Source: Mitsuokella sp047974105
GTDB lineage: Bacteria > Bacillota > Negativicutes > Selenomonadales > Selenomonadaceae
Assembly: GCF_047974105.1 (NCBI RefSeq)
Contig: NZ_JBHYRS010000002.1
Location: 124,001-188,000, forward strand
Reading direction: 5' to 3'
Length of the DNA: 64,000 nucleotides
The stretch's first letter is position 1. Every line of letters begins with the position of its first letter. Below the pieces are notes generated by a model. It ran no database searches, was not told the origin of the DNA, and saw only the letters and a list, made by a program, of their open reading frames with translations. The translations under genes and the position numbers were made by a program. Shown here piece after piece: positions 27,625 through 35,607 of the stretch.

Positions 27625-28602
27625 ATGGCAGTTCAGTATAAATGGGCTACGCTCGGCTGCGGCGTCATCGGCCATCAGCTGGCCGAGGCCATGCAGAAGC
27701 TCGGGGGCAATCTCTACGGCGTGGGCAACCGCACGCACGAAAAAGCCGTGAAATTTGCCGAGCAGTACGGAATCCCGAAGGTTTATGACCAGCCCGAGGA
27801 CATCTTCAAGGACCCTGAGGTCGATATCGTCTACATATCGACGCCGCATAACACGCATATCAAGTACCTGCGTCAGGCACTCGCGGCCGGCAAGCACGTG
27901 CTCTGCGAGAAGTCAATCACGCTCAACTACTACGAGCTCGAAGAAGCTGTAAACCTCGCCATGAAGAATCATCTCGTGCTCGCCGAAGCCCAGACGATTT
28001 ACCATATGCCGATCTACCGCGAGCTCAGCAAGCGCATCCAAAACGGCGACTTTGGTCCGCTGCGCCTCATGACGATGAATTTTGGCAGCTACAAGCCCTA
28101 CGATATGAAAAACCGCTTCTTCAACCGCAGCCTCGCCGGCGGCGCCATGCTCGACATCGGCGTCTACGCACTTTCCTTTGTGCGCTGGTTCATGAGCTCG
28201 AGTCCGAAGGAAATTTCCTCGCAGGTCCTTTACGCGCCGACCGGCGTCGACGAGCAGGCGAGCATTCTCCTGAAGAACGACGAAAACGAAATGGCCACGG
28301 TCATGCTCTCACTGCATGCCAAACAGCCGAAGCGCGGCATGATTTCCTTTGACAAGGCCTATGTCGAGCTCATGGAATATCCGCGCGGCGACAAGGCTAT
28401 GATCACCTGGACCGAAGACGGCCATAAGGAAGAAATCATCGCCGGCGAGACCGAAAACGCCCTGTGCTACGAAGTTGAAGACATGGAACGCACCGTTGCC
28501 GGCGAAAAAGACTACATGCACCTCGACTATACCGTCGACGTCATGGCCCTCATGACCAAGATCCGTCAGGACTGGGGCATGAAATATCCCGAGGAAGAGT
28601 AA
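27625..28602 (+). CDS. Gfo/Idh/MocA family NAD(P)-dependent oxidoreductase
   Basis: 325 residues; ATG preceded by AGGGGG. The Rossmann fold begins WATLGCGVIGHQLAEAMQ (~6-24), followed by VYISTPHNTHIKYLRQALAAG (~70-90) and the CEKSITLN motif (~93-100), which corresponds to the EKP motif with Ser for Pro. The C-terminal half is the substrate-binding alpha/beta domain (GGAMLDIGVYALSFVRWF matches the family's GG-DxG-H pattern with Tyr where His is common). The family reduces or oxidises sugars, inositols or dihydrodiols, and the substrate here is unknown. The gene is a single transcription unit convergent with the Argonaute gene. Confidence 0.88.
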   Translation: MAVQYKWATLGCGVIGHQLAEAMQKLGGNLYGVGNRTHEKAVKFAEQYGIPKVYDQPEDIFKDPEVDIVYISTPHNTHIKYLRQALAAGKHVLCEKSITLNYYELEEAVNLAMKNHLVLAEAQTIYHMPIYRELSKRIQNGDFGPLRLMTMNFGSYKPYDMKNRFFNRSLAGGAMLDIGVYALSFVRWFMSSSPKEISSQVLYAPTGVDEQASILLKNDENEMATVMLSLHAKQPKRGMISFDKAYVELMEYPRGDKAMITWTEDGHKEEIIAGETENALCYEVEDMERTVAGEKDYMHLDYTVDVMALMTKIRQDWGMKYPEEE

Positions 28603-28641
28603 TACCGGCGTCTAAAAGTGCACAAGTAAGAAAATCAAAAA

Positions 28642-28678
28642 CGGCACATCCCTTTATATATGGGGATGTGCCGCTTTT
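28642..28678 (+). terminator. Terminator between oxidoreductase and Argonaute genes
   Basis: CGGCACATCCC and GGGATGTGCCG form an 11-bp perfect stem with an AT-rich loop; the right side runs into CTTTTAT and the left is preceded by AAAA, so it can act on both strands. It marks the left boundary of the AT-rich island. Confidence 0.85.
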
Positions 28679-28715
28679 ATATTCATGGTATTGCGCAAAG
28701 TACGCAAAGATCACT

Positions 28716-31238
28716 CTACATAAAGAAATTCTGGTCTGTAATGGCCCCGTGCGGGATCCGGTCATAAGCCTTGCAAATTTGATCTGCAATATAGGTTGGC
28801 AGGGGGAGTCTTATATTCTGCATGCTGCCGGGATAATTCTTGGTGAGACTGTAGCAGATCTGCATGATGGTATCCATGGGCAGACTGCCGGCTGAATGAA
28901 CGATTTTTAAGGGACGGGGCGCACCAAAGCGGCCATTACTCTTCGTCGTAACGATATATCCTTCTTCTCCTTTTATCAGCGCCGTGCCGATATCGGGATT
29001 GGCAAACTGCAGCTGCTCGTTTTGATGCATGCCTTTGGCAAGGCGCGTTCCTGCCTGCTTACGCACTTCTACAATGTCATAGCGGATTTCCCGCTCGCCA
29101 AAATACTGTGCATAAAAATCATCATCTTCGTTCGAGAATCCATCCCGCATGATGATGATGCCTTTTGGGAAACTGCCAATCTTCTCTTCATAGCAGAGCA
29201 GCGAACGGTCAAATATTTCTTCAAGTATCTTAGCTGGGATTTTCTCGCCTGTCTGCGCTCGTTCCGGTGCATATGAGCCTAAATAATTGCCATGCCCATC
29301 CAAAATAACCGAGCATCCCGGATAATGAATGCCTTTTGCCGCCATACCGACATCCAGCCCTAAAATCATATCGATGTTTCCGGGCAAAGGCTCATGGAAA
29401 ACAGCTGGGACGCAGCCGAGTTTTGCCATCATCTGCATGATGAGATTGTAAGCGGTGTAACGAAGACTGCTATTGCTTATGCCATTCTTTTGAACTATTC
29501 CCCGCTTCTTTTGCAGAGAATAATCTTTTAACAGCTCTTTGATGGTATGGTCATTGACCATTTGTGACGGCATGGCTGTTGAGGCCAAATCCTTCTTAAT
29601 CCGGTCATGAAGGTCTGCAGGAAGATAGGGGTCGTTTGCATTCAGAACAATCAAATTTAAATCTGTTTCTGCATCTTGATTCATCTCATGGATTTTTTTT
29701 AGAATAGCGTTGATGCCGTACTTTTGATGGTAATCTTCAACATAGGCCTTGGGCCTAAACCAGGCACCTTGTTCACCCCTGACGGAAAATGCAGGGGAAC
29801 AGTGGCGCATACCGCCGTATTGATAAAGATAACGCAGAGCATCCAGCAGCTGTTCTTCCGTAAATTGTTTTGCATCTCCCAGAATATTGATGCGCAGGTT
29901 GGTCTTTTGGGGGTCCTTTAATCTTTGTGGAATGGAATAATAACCACAATTTTTTTGAAACAGGCTTTCTTTTTGCTTCATCTCGGCCAATATAATTTTT
30001 TGATTGCCAATTCGCAGTCGTGGTGTTGCCATGATGCTGTTGGCATAGCCGATATCAGCAGCAGAGCAGGGGATAGCAGACAACTTCACTCCCTGTCCGA
30101 GCTCGGAAAGCTCGCCAATGTCTGTGATTACTTCGCGATCCAGTGCAATGCGTTTATCCATTTCCAACCGCATGTATTTCACCGATGCCTTACTAAATTT
30201 TTTGAAATTTTCAGCGACATATTCTGTGGTTAAGATAGGATGAAGCGTCGAAGCCAGATACTGGCATACTGTATGGGCATTGAGACGCACGTATAAGATA
30301 AAATCATCAGCTGGACTGTTTTGGACAGCCTTTTGCACTTCTTTGCATCTTGAATATCGTTGACGCAGATAATTCTTTGTGGCTGTTACAGAAGCATCTT
30401 CCTGTGGATTTTTTCCAGGGTTGGCCGCACAGTATTCTTTTTCCGATACAATGATGCCGGTCTGTGAAAGCCCCGTAGACAAACGGTATTTTGCTTCCCG
30501 TCCGATAAATTTTTCTGGGGAGATCCCATCTTTTTTCGAGATGTGATAAAAAGACTGCTTGCTTAAATATTCGGTTTTTGATGTAAGGGAAACGGTAAAG
30601 AAACCATCCATACGGATAGACGGTTGGATGGAAAAGCACCTTCCTAAGATAATCTTATAATTTTGCCGTTTCTTTTCTCTGACATCATGCGGGGCATTTA
30701 CATCTGCCTCGTTATACGATGTATCTGTGATGTGTCCATAGACGATTTCACCAGCTTTGTTGGGCAGATGGTAGAGATAAGCTGTATGAAGTTCATCGTT
30801 CTTCACAAAATATTTCTTTTGGTTTTTATTGGCAAAAAATCCGGTTGAGGCAGTGAAACGGGCTAGTTTTCGCAGTATTAAAAGGGAGATATAGGCATCA
30901 TAGACTGCCGTATTCGAGAAGGGAATTTTCGTGGTTTCTTTTAATATCAATTCGTACTGGCAATAAGATTCGCGTACTTTCGTGCCATTTTCTCCTTTAA
31001 GCCAATAAGCGGGTAAGGGAACCTTCGTATAAATAAATGTATCATCTGTGCAGGCAAAGCACGTGGGTACATTACGATTAATACATCCTGTAATCGCGCG
31101 GGCGAGAGAAATGAGATTGACTAGGCGGTCCGTATACAAACGTTTGATTTCATAGACATAAAATTCCTGTTTCAGGATCGATTTCGTACTCGGATAGCAT
31201 TCCAAATAGCATTCATTTGCGGATGCACTGTTGCGCAT
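28716..31238 (-). CDS. ago: Prokaryotic Argonaute, long type, catalytically complete
   Basis: 840 residues; ATG with AGGAGT 6-7 nt upstream. Length and layout fit a long pAgo with N, PAZ, MID and PIWI domains. The MID region has IKKDLASTAMPSQMVNDHTI and NLIMQMMAKLGCVP, matching the 5'-phosphate pocket (K, SQ, KLGG-P pattern with Cys for the second Gly). The PIWI domain begins MILGLDVG. The catalytic tetrad reads Asp629 (GLDVG), Glu665 (TGEKI, glutamate finger), Asp699 (IIMRDGF) and Asp819 (PTYIADQ). Spacings +36, +70 and +190 from the first Asp closely match my recollection of Clostridium butyricum Ago (+36, +70, +186). It should be a nucleic-acid-guided endonuclease; DNA-guided cleavage of invading DNA is inferred from relatives. 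No partner nuclease or helicase is adjacent. The gene is clearly more AT-rich than its flanks, suggesting transfer. Confidence 0.93.
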   Translation of the reverse strand: MRNSASANECYLECYPSTKSILKQEFYVYEIKRLYTDRLVNLISLARAITGCINRNVPTCFACTDDTFIYTKVPLPAYWLKGENGTKVRESYCQYELILKETTKIPFSNTAVYDAYISLLILRKLARFTASTGFFANKNQKKYFVKNDELHTAYLYHLPNKAGEIVYGHITDTSYNEADVNAPHDVREKKRQNYKIILGRCFSIQPSIRMDGFFTVSLTSKTEYLSKQSFYHISKKDGISPEKFIGREAKYRLSTGLSQTGIIVSEKEYCAANPGKNPQEDASVTATKNYLRQRYSRCKEVQKAVQNSPADDFILYVRLNAHTVCQYLASTLHPILTTEYVAENFKKFSKASVKYMRLEMDKRIALDREVITDIGELSELGQGVKLSAIPCSAADIGYANSIMATPRLRIGNQKIILAEMKQKESLFQKNCGYYSIPQRLKDPQKTNLRINILGDAKQFTEEQLLDALRYLYQYGGMRHCSPAFSVRGEQGAWFRPKAYVEDYHQKYGINAILKKIHEMNQDAETDLNLIVLNANDPYLPADLHDRIKKDLASTAMPSQMVNDHTIKELLKDYSLQKKRGIVQKNGISNSSLRYTAYNLIMQMMAKLGCVPAVFHEPLPGNIDMILGLDVGMAAKGIHYPGCSVILDGHGNYLGSYAPERAQTGEKIPAKILEEIFDRSLLCYEEKIGSFPKGIIIMRDGFSNEDDDFYAQYFGEREIRYDIVEVRKQAGTRLAKGMHQNEQLQFANPDIGTALIKGEEGYIVTTKSNGRFGAPRPLKIVHSAGSLPMDTIMQICYSLTKNYPGSMQNIRLPLPTYIADQICKAYDRIPHGAITDQNFFM

Positions 31239-31263
31239 AAAATCACTCCTAATTCATATGAAA

Positions 31264-31289
31264 TTATAGAAATCAATTATAGAAATCAA
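31264..31289 (-). promoter_or_regulatory. Tandem 13-bp direct repeat at Argonaute promoter
   Basis: Two exact head-to-tail copies of TTATAGAAATCAA (complement TTGATTTCTATAA) lie 26-51 bp before the ATG. Read on the coding strand each holds TTGATT and TATAAT, so one TTGATT pairs with the other TATAAT at a 15-bp spacing, short for a promoter. Either a duplicated promoter element or a repeated operator is possible. Confidence 0.4.
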
Positions 31290-31394
31290 TCAGGTTAATT
31301 TTAGTTTAGCGGATAAAATGAGAAAAAGCAAGAGCTGCAGTCTATTGAAAACCTCGAAGTGTTCTTGCAGAAGCCCGGCAGCCGAAAATAGACA

Positions 31395-31425
31395 TAAAAA
31401 AGAGATGCCATAAGCTGGCACCTCT
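31395..31425 (-). terminator. Terminator of toxin-antitoxin operon
   Basis: On the minus strand AAGAGGTGCCA pairs with TGGCATCTCT (one mismatch) and is followed by T-rich sequence, 4 bp after the toxin stop codon. It separates the toxin-antitoxin transcript from the Argonaute gene. Confidence 0.75.
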
Positions 31426-31429
31426 TGAG

Positions 31430-31696
31430 TCAGGAATAGATTTCCCGGCGATGTCCGATATGGAGCATTAGAATGACGACACGTTCTTCCTGAATGTCTG
31501 CAATCAGGCGATAGTCTCCGACACGATAGCGCCATTCGCCGCTATGGTTGGCCGTGAGTCCCTTGCCATGCTGGCGTGGATTCTCGCAGCCTTCCAGATT
31601 CTTGCGGATCCAGCCGAGAATCAGGGCAGCAGTATGGCGGTCCATTTTCTTCAATGCTTTTTTTGCAGCTGGCGTAAAGAGCACATGATAGCTCAA
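31430..31696 (-). CDS. RelE/ParE-family toxin
   Basis: 88 residues from TTG at 31696, overlapping the antitoxin stop by 4 nt (TTGA). The sequence is RelE-like: MSYHVLFTPAAKKALKKMD, then a helical hairpin, GLTANHSGEWRYRVGDYRLI (~46-65) and the C-terminal VVILMLHIGHRREIYS. Basic and aromatic residues of the RelE mRNA-interferase surface are present (R56, Y57, R58, R63, R83). It most probably cleaves mRNA at the ribosome when freed from the antitoxin. It could instead be a ParE-like gyrase inhibitor, but the GEWRYRVGDYR pattern favours RelE. Translation is likely coupled to the antitoxin. Confidence 0.85.
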   Translation of the reverse strand: MSYHVLFTPAAKKALKKMDRHTAALILGWIRKNLEGCENPRQHGKGLTANHSGEWRYRVGDYRLIADIQEERVVILMLHIGHRREIYS

Positions 31697-31917
31697 GCGA
31701 GTCCCAACTCCTTTTCGACCTCATCAAGGGTGTAGGTTTCATCGGGATGTTCACGGTATTCTTTCATGGCTTTTTCATAGCATTTCATATCGAAGTCGTT
31801 TTCAATGCGTTCCATGACAGAACGGCGTACCAGCTCCGACATGGAGAGACCGTTCATATCAGCATATTTGCGGAAAAGCATGGCGTCATCGTCATTTAAA
31901 CGAACCGATACAGTCAT
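31693..31917 (-). CDS. Ribbon-helix-helix antitoxin (RelB/DUF6290-like)
   Basis: 74 residues from ATG 31917, chosen because GGGAGGG lies 6 nt upstream and MTVSVRLNDDDAMLFRKYAD is a typical ribbon-helix-helix start; an open frame continues upstream but crosses the promoter. The N-terminal ~45 residues form the DNA-binding RHH dimer (strand SVRLN, helix AMLFRKYADM, turn NGLS, helix MSELVRRSVMERI). The acidic C-terminus (EHPDETYTLDEVEKELGLA) should wrap and neutralise the toxin. The dyad overlapping the -10 of its promoter is the expected autoregulatory site. Confidence 0.87.
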   Translation of the reverse strand: MTVSVRLNDDDAMLFRKYADMNGLSMSELVRRSVMERIENDFDMKCYEKAMKEYREHPDETYTLDEVEKELGLA

Positions 31918-31930
31918 AATAATCCCTCCC

Positions 31931-31968
31931 TTGTAATACATTGTAATACAAAGGCTAGGGGAAGTCAA
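31931..31968 (-). promoter_or_regulatory. Promoter and operator of toxin-antitoxin operon
   Basis: On the minus strand TTGACT (31968-31963), a 17-bp spacer and TACAAT (31945-31940) form a good sigma-70 promoter. The -10 is embedded in a 21-bp dyad (31931-31951) of pattern TTGTA-N-TACA-N-TGTA-N-TACAA, where only the three N positions break symmetry. A repressor bound there would block RNA polymerase, as in autoregulated toxin-antitoxin systems. Confidence 0.7.
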
Positions 31969-32459
31969 ACTGTAACGGCAAAACATGATATAGTATAGCA
32001 TGACAAAAATAATACAATAAAAACCCTCTCACACATTATCACATAAGGCTTTAGCGTACATAGGATATCATACGATAAAACCTTTATAATATTACTTCCG
32101 ATAAGTATAAATTATCGGAAGTAAATATTTCGCAGAAAAACAGATAAGAAACTTTAGCAAGGTATTACTCAAATAATATTGGTATTACCATGGTAATTTA
32201 GGAATTATACAAGTAATACCGATACTGCCGCGATATTACCGTAACGTAATTTGAGCAATAAAAATACCCCATCCGAATAAGTTTTGTGTTATTTGATGAG
32301 GTATTGTGTTATTTGATGAGATATTCTGTATGGTGCTTCTATATGGCACAGTAGTACATATCATATTTGATGATACTCCTGCGTGATATGTGCTGCAGGA
32401 TCTGTAAATATGCTGCTGTGATGTATCGAACTGTTGTTATCGTCTCTGTATCAGCTGTT
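31969..32459. other. AT-rich non-coding tract with palindromes and direct repeats
   Basis: No plausible gene. A perfect 13-bp inverted repeat TTACTTCCGATAA / TTATCGGAAGTAA with 7-bp loop lies at 32092-32124. A series of imperfect inverted repeats built on GGTATTAC and GTAATACC follows at 32161-32270. Two near-identical 20-bp direct repeats (TGTGTTATTTGATGAGGTAT, second copy with A for G) run head to tail at 32285-32324. The tract may be a remnant of the element that brought in the Argonaute and toxin-antitoxin genes, or a recognition site. I found no transposase or integrase. Confidence 0.45.
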
Positions 32460-33299
32460 TCAGCATTTTTCGCCGTTCTTGAATCTTGCCATCATTTCGT
32501 TGGTTAGGCTCCAGTCGTCCGGCTGCAGGATGACTTCTTCCGGTGTGGCCCAGAATGCGCGGCTCAGTTCGTCTTTGTCCATGTCGATGGCATCGTCACC
32601 GTCGAGGTCGCAGTAAAAGCCTGCGAGGATGTCAGCGGCACTGCCCCATGGCTGGGATTTGTAGTAGCGGATATTCTTGACTTTGAGGCCGACTTCTTCC
32701 TTGACTTCGCGGGCTACGGTTTCTTCGAAGGTTTCGCCGATTTCCGTGAAGCCGGCAATCAGCGCGTAGACGGTCGTGTCATTGTGGCCGGCAGCATAGC
32801 GCGTTAAAAGGATTCTGCCGTTGTGCAGGACGCCGACGATGATGGCCGGGTTGATACGCGGATAAATGACATGGTTGCATTTCGGGCAGCGCAGCGCGCG
32901 TTCTTTTGTATCGAGGACCGTCGCATGACCGCAGACACCGCAGAAACGGTTGGTCAGATACCAGCCACGCAGATGAAGCGCCGTGTAAAATGCGTAGAAG
33001 CTCGGCAGTTTGGCCTCTTTGTTCTCGCGGATGCTCCGGATCGGCTCAAAATCGAAGCCTTCGGGAGTCTGCGGCTCCGTATCGCCGAGCAGCAGGAAAA
33101 ATTCTTTCTTGCCGATGGTAAAGAGATAGACACAGCCTTCCGGGCGGCCGAGCTGGGCAAACGTCGGGAAGAGCTTGCCTTCATCCCTGCGGACGAGCAC
33201 GTCGCGGTCCTTGAAATAGAAGATGACGCTGTCATCTTTTGGCTCGGCCGTCGGTTTATAATGGTTGTCGAGTTTTTTCGGGGCAATATCCTGAATCAT
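32460..33299 (-). CDS. nudC: NAD(H) pyrophosphatase, Nudix family
   Basis: 279 residues; ATG with AAAGGA upstream. The N-terminal domain leads to a zinc ribbon (CGVCG at ~120 and CPKC at ~138). The Nudix box is GFTEIGETFEETVAREVKEE (~181-200, then VGL), with all catalytic Glu residues. A variant NADH-specificity motif SQPWGSAADILAGF follows, keeping SQPW but not the PFPxS of E. coli NudC. The enzyme hydrolyses NAD(H) to NMN(H) and AMP, and some members remove NAD caps from RNA. It is first in a same-strand array of three or four hydrolase-type genes, with an 81-bp gap to the next gene. Confidence 0.9.
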   Translation of the reverse strand: MIQDIAPKKLDNHYKPTAEPKDDSVIFYFKDRDVLVRRDEGKLFPTFAQLGRPEGCVYLFTIGKKEFFLLLGDTEPQTPEGFDFEPIRSIRENKEAKLPSFYAFYTALHLRGWYLTNRFCGVCGHATVLDTKERALRCPKCNHVIYPRINPAIIVGVLHNGRILLTRYAAGHNDTTVYALIAGFTEIGETFEETVAREVKEEVGLKVKNIRYYKSQPWGSAADILAGFYCDLDGDDAIDMDKDELSRAFWATPEEVILQPDDWSLTNEMMARFKNGEKC

Positions 33300-33380
33300 G
33301 CAAATCGTTCCTTTCCATTATACATCTATATCATTATATATCTATCCTGCTATGCTGGTTTTATGAAGGGCAGCTGCTGT

Positions 33381-34013
33381 TCAAGCCTGATACCATGGCC
33401 GGACTTTTTCATCCGCCACAGTCGTCGGCGCGGAATGGCCGGACAGCAGCAGTGTATCGTCGGGCAGCGTCAGGACCCTTGTGCGTATGCCTTCAAGAAG
33501 TGCCTGCTCGTCGCCGCCGTATAAATCTGTGCGGCCGTAGCTGCCCTGAAAGATGGAATCGCCGACAAAAGCCGCACCATCGGCCTCGGCGTAATACATG
33601 ACACCGTCGGCTGTATGACCGGGAAGATTGATCAGCTTGACCTGAAAAGACGGCGTATTCTTGAGACGGATGACCGAACCGTCTTTGAGGTACGTGACAT
33701 CTTTCAGCAAGATGGGCTCCTCTGTTTGCGCAGAGAGGTTCCAGACGGGATTCTCGGCATAGAGCCTGCCCTGCTCACCCATGTAAACTGGAATTTTGAG
33801 CTGTTCCTGAATCTCACTTACCGCGCCGATATGGTCAAAATGGCCGTGCGTCAGCAGAATCGCTTCGATAGTCAGCCCTTTTTCTTCAATGAGTTCTAAG
33901 AGCTTCTTCGCCTGAGCTCCGGGGTCGATGAGAAAACCGTGCTTCGTGTCATTGTCCGCGTAAATATAGCAGTTTGTCGTGATGTACTTCGTAACAGGTG
34001 CCTGCAGAATCAT
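33381..34013 (-). CDS. Metallo-beta-lactamase-fold hydrolase (glyoxalase II-like)
   Basis: 210 residues from ATG 34013, chosen over the ATG 18 nt upstream because GGAGGGG lies 5 nt before it. The zinc motif THGHFDHIGAV (~59-69) carries HxHxDH; further ligands are in LPGHTADGVMYY (~132-143), GDSIFQGSYGRTDL and the C-terminal LSGHSAPTTVADE. This set is typical of small glyoxalase II-like or YcbL-type hydrolases. The substrate, probably a thioester such as a glutathione- or bacillithiol-type conjugate, is inferred only. Confidence 0.87.
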   Translation of the reverse strand: MILQAPVTKYITTNCYIYADNDTKHGFLIDPGAQAKKLLELIEEKGLTIEAILLTHGHFDHIGAVSEIQEQLKIPVYMGEQGRLYAENPVWNLSAQTEEPILLKDVTYLKDGSVIRLKNTPSFQVKLINLPGHTADGVMYYAEADGAAFVGDSIFQGSYGRTDLYGGDEQALLEGIRTRVLTLPDDTLLLSGHSAPTTVADEKVRPWYQA

Positions 34014-34068
34014 GCCTGCCCCTCCTTCCATTTATTCCATCATTTCCATTTCCGTAGTATTGTCAGTA

Positions 34069-34611
34069 TCATCTCGGTAAGTTAAGGCCGTAAATCGTGT
34101 TGAGCAGCTTCGTGCCGCTCTGCGTGCGGAAGACCTTCTCGCGGAAGGAAAGCAGTGCTTTTTCCGAGAGGTTATCTTCATAAGCATTGACAAGGAAATC
34201 GGCTTCCAAAAGAATCTGATAGTCTGCACCATCGACGTTTTTATATGTATGATGATGGCCAATCAGGTACGCAATGCGCTCCACCATTTCTTCCGGAATG
34301 CCGGAAACCTTATGCAGCAGTTCGCGTGCCGGTGCCGGCCCTTCCTTCTCCTGATAAATACCAGCCGGACTGCCGTATTTTTCTTCGGCAGCGTGAATGC
34401 CAATATCGTGCAGAATCGCTGCAAGTTCCAGCATCTGCTGCGTGGCTTCCGGCAGCTGCTCCCCGCGGCCAATCAGGGCAGCATACGTGTAAACCTTGAT
34501 GAGATGCTGGATGCGTTTCGCATCGCCTGCATCAAAAGCAATTGCAGCCTGCAGCACCTCATCGCGCTTCTTTTCATATACAGCTTTATCGATAGTGCTA
34601 ATTGGATTCAT
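34069..34611 (-). CDS. HD-domain metal-dependent phosphohydrolase
   Basis: 180 residues from the second of two adjacent ATG codons, 7 nt after AGGAGG (the first at 34614 is also possible). HD motif residues are visible: RIQHLIKVYTYAALI (first His), LELAAILHDIGIH (HD pair), IGHHHTYKN and LLEADFLVNAYED (distal Asp). The HD superfamily hydrolyses nucleotide phosphates or cyclic nucleotides; this small stand-alone form resembles YfbR/YqeK-like or uncharacterised hydrolases. The substrate is unknown. It is 55 bp upstream of the metallo-hydrolase, likely co-transcribed. Confidence 0.85.
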   Translation of the reverse strand: MNPISTIDKAVYEKKRDEVLQAAIAFDAGDAKRIQHLIKVYTYAALIGRGEQLPEATQQMLELAAILHDIGIHAAEEKYGSPAGIYQEKEGPAPARELLHKVSGIPEEMVERIAYLIGHHHTYKNVDGADYQILLEADFLVNAYEDNLSEKALLSFREKVFRTQSGTKLLNTIYGLNLPR

Positions 34612-34700
34612 CATAAAACCTCCTCATTTTTTGATATCTCACGAACTTCCATCTATTATAGCAGGTGTATGCACATTGTTGCTGATCCTGCTGAAACTAA

Positions 34701-34770
34701 GGCAGTCGGACTAACTTTATAAGTGAAGCTTCAGCCTGCTGCGCGGAACGTTAAAGTTAGTCCGACTGCC
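34701..34770 (-). repeat. Small palindromic repeat S3 (reverse orientation)
   Basis: Perfect 19-bp arms GGCAGTCGGACTAACTTTA (34701-34719) and complement (34752-34770) enclose the same core as S1, inverted. It starts 4 bp after the carboxypeptidase stop codon, so it may also serve as that gene's transcript end, although the downstream T-run is weak. Confidence 0.8.
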
Positions 34771-34773
34771 GCC

Positions 34774-35607
34774 TTATTTTATGTTTGTATTCTCTTCCTG
34801 CGCAAACCCATAATCCAACAGCTCCGCTGCTTCACTGAAGCGCGTTTCATCGTCATCGGAATGCATGACCACGGCGATGAGCTCGCGTCCATCGCGCGAA
34901 GCTGCCGCACTGACGCAGCCACGGGCGGCGCTGGTCCAGCCCGTCTTGATGCCCGTGCAGCCTTCATATGTGTCAAGCAGTTCGTTCGTGTTTTCGCAGT
35001 AAGTTGTGTGCCCCTGCGGCGCGATATAATAGAGTCGTTTTTCCTTCGTGCCCACGATTTTGCGGAACGCCGGCATCTTCATGCCATAAGCGGCAATCTT
35101 GGCCATGTCACGCGCCGTCGAGTAGTGGTCGGGGTCCGGCATGCCGTTCATATTGACAAAATGCGTGTTTGTTGCGCCGATTTCCTGAGCTTTGGCATTC
35201 ATCATGTCAGCAAAGCCTGCTTCACTGCCGCCAATGGCTTCACCGATGGCCGTGGCCGCACCGTTGTCGGAAATCATCATCATCTGCTGCTCGATGTCGG
35301 CAAGGCGCAGGGCATAGCCCGGATAAAGGCGCGTGCATTCGACGTTGGCAGCATTGTCACTGACCGTGATGATCTGGTCCGGACTGCCCTTTTCCAGGGC
35401 GAGGATGCAGGTCATCATCTTTGTCATGCTGGCCGGATATTCGCGTTTGTCCGCATTTTTCTCATAAAGGACCTGCCCCGTCCGCTCATCGATGACAATC
35501 GCGGCATCAGCCGTGATGTCCGGTGCCGCAGCCATGGCCACCGCGGACCAGACAAGCAGCAGCACCATGCTCAGCAGACTGGTATAAAACTTTTTACCGA
35601 ATCTCAA
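34774..35607 (-). CDS. D-alanyl-D-alanine carboxypeptidase (S11, PBP5/DacF-like)
   Basis: 277 residues from TTG 35607, preferred because GGGGGA lies 8 nt upstream and the resulting N-terminus (RFGKKFYTSLLSMVLLLVWS, then AVAMAAA) is a clean signal peptide; an ATG 57 nt upstream gives an unusually long leader. Active-site motifs: SxxK in PASMTKMM (~58-65), SxN in MISDNGAA (~112-119) and KTG in GIKTGWT (~219-225). It trims the terminal D-Ala of peptidoglycan stem peptides in the periplasm. It lacks the C-terminal beta domain and amphipathic anchor of PBP5, so it is a minimal catalytic form, perhaps soluble. It is divergent from lexA. Confidence 0.9.
   Translation of the reverse strand: MRFGKKFYTSLLSMVLLLVWSAVAMAAAPDITADAAIVIDERTGQVLYEKNADKREYPASMTKMMTCILALEKGSPDQIITVSDNAANVECTRLYPGYALRLADIEQQMMMISDNGAATAIGEAIGGSEAGFADMMNAKAQEIGATNTHFVNMNGMPDPDHYSTARDMAKIAAYGMKMPAFRKIVGTKEKRLYYIAPQGHTTYCENTNELLDTYEGCTGIKTGWTSAARGCVSAAASRDGRELIAVVMHSDDDETRFSEAAELLDYGFAQEENTNIK

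Noticed and set aside
32161..32324. CRISPR array in the AT-rich tract next to the Argonaute island
   Set aside because: The two 20-bp repeats are directly adjacent with no spacer, and the other repeats are inverted and irregular.
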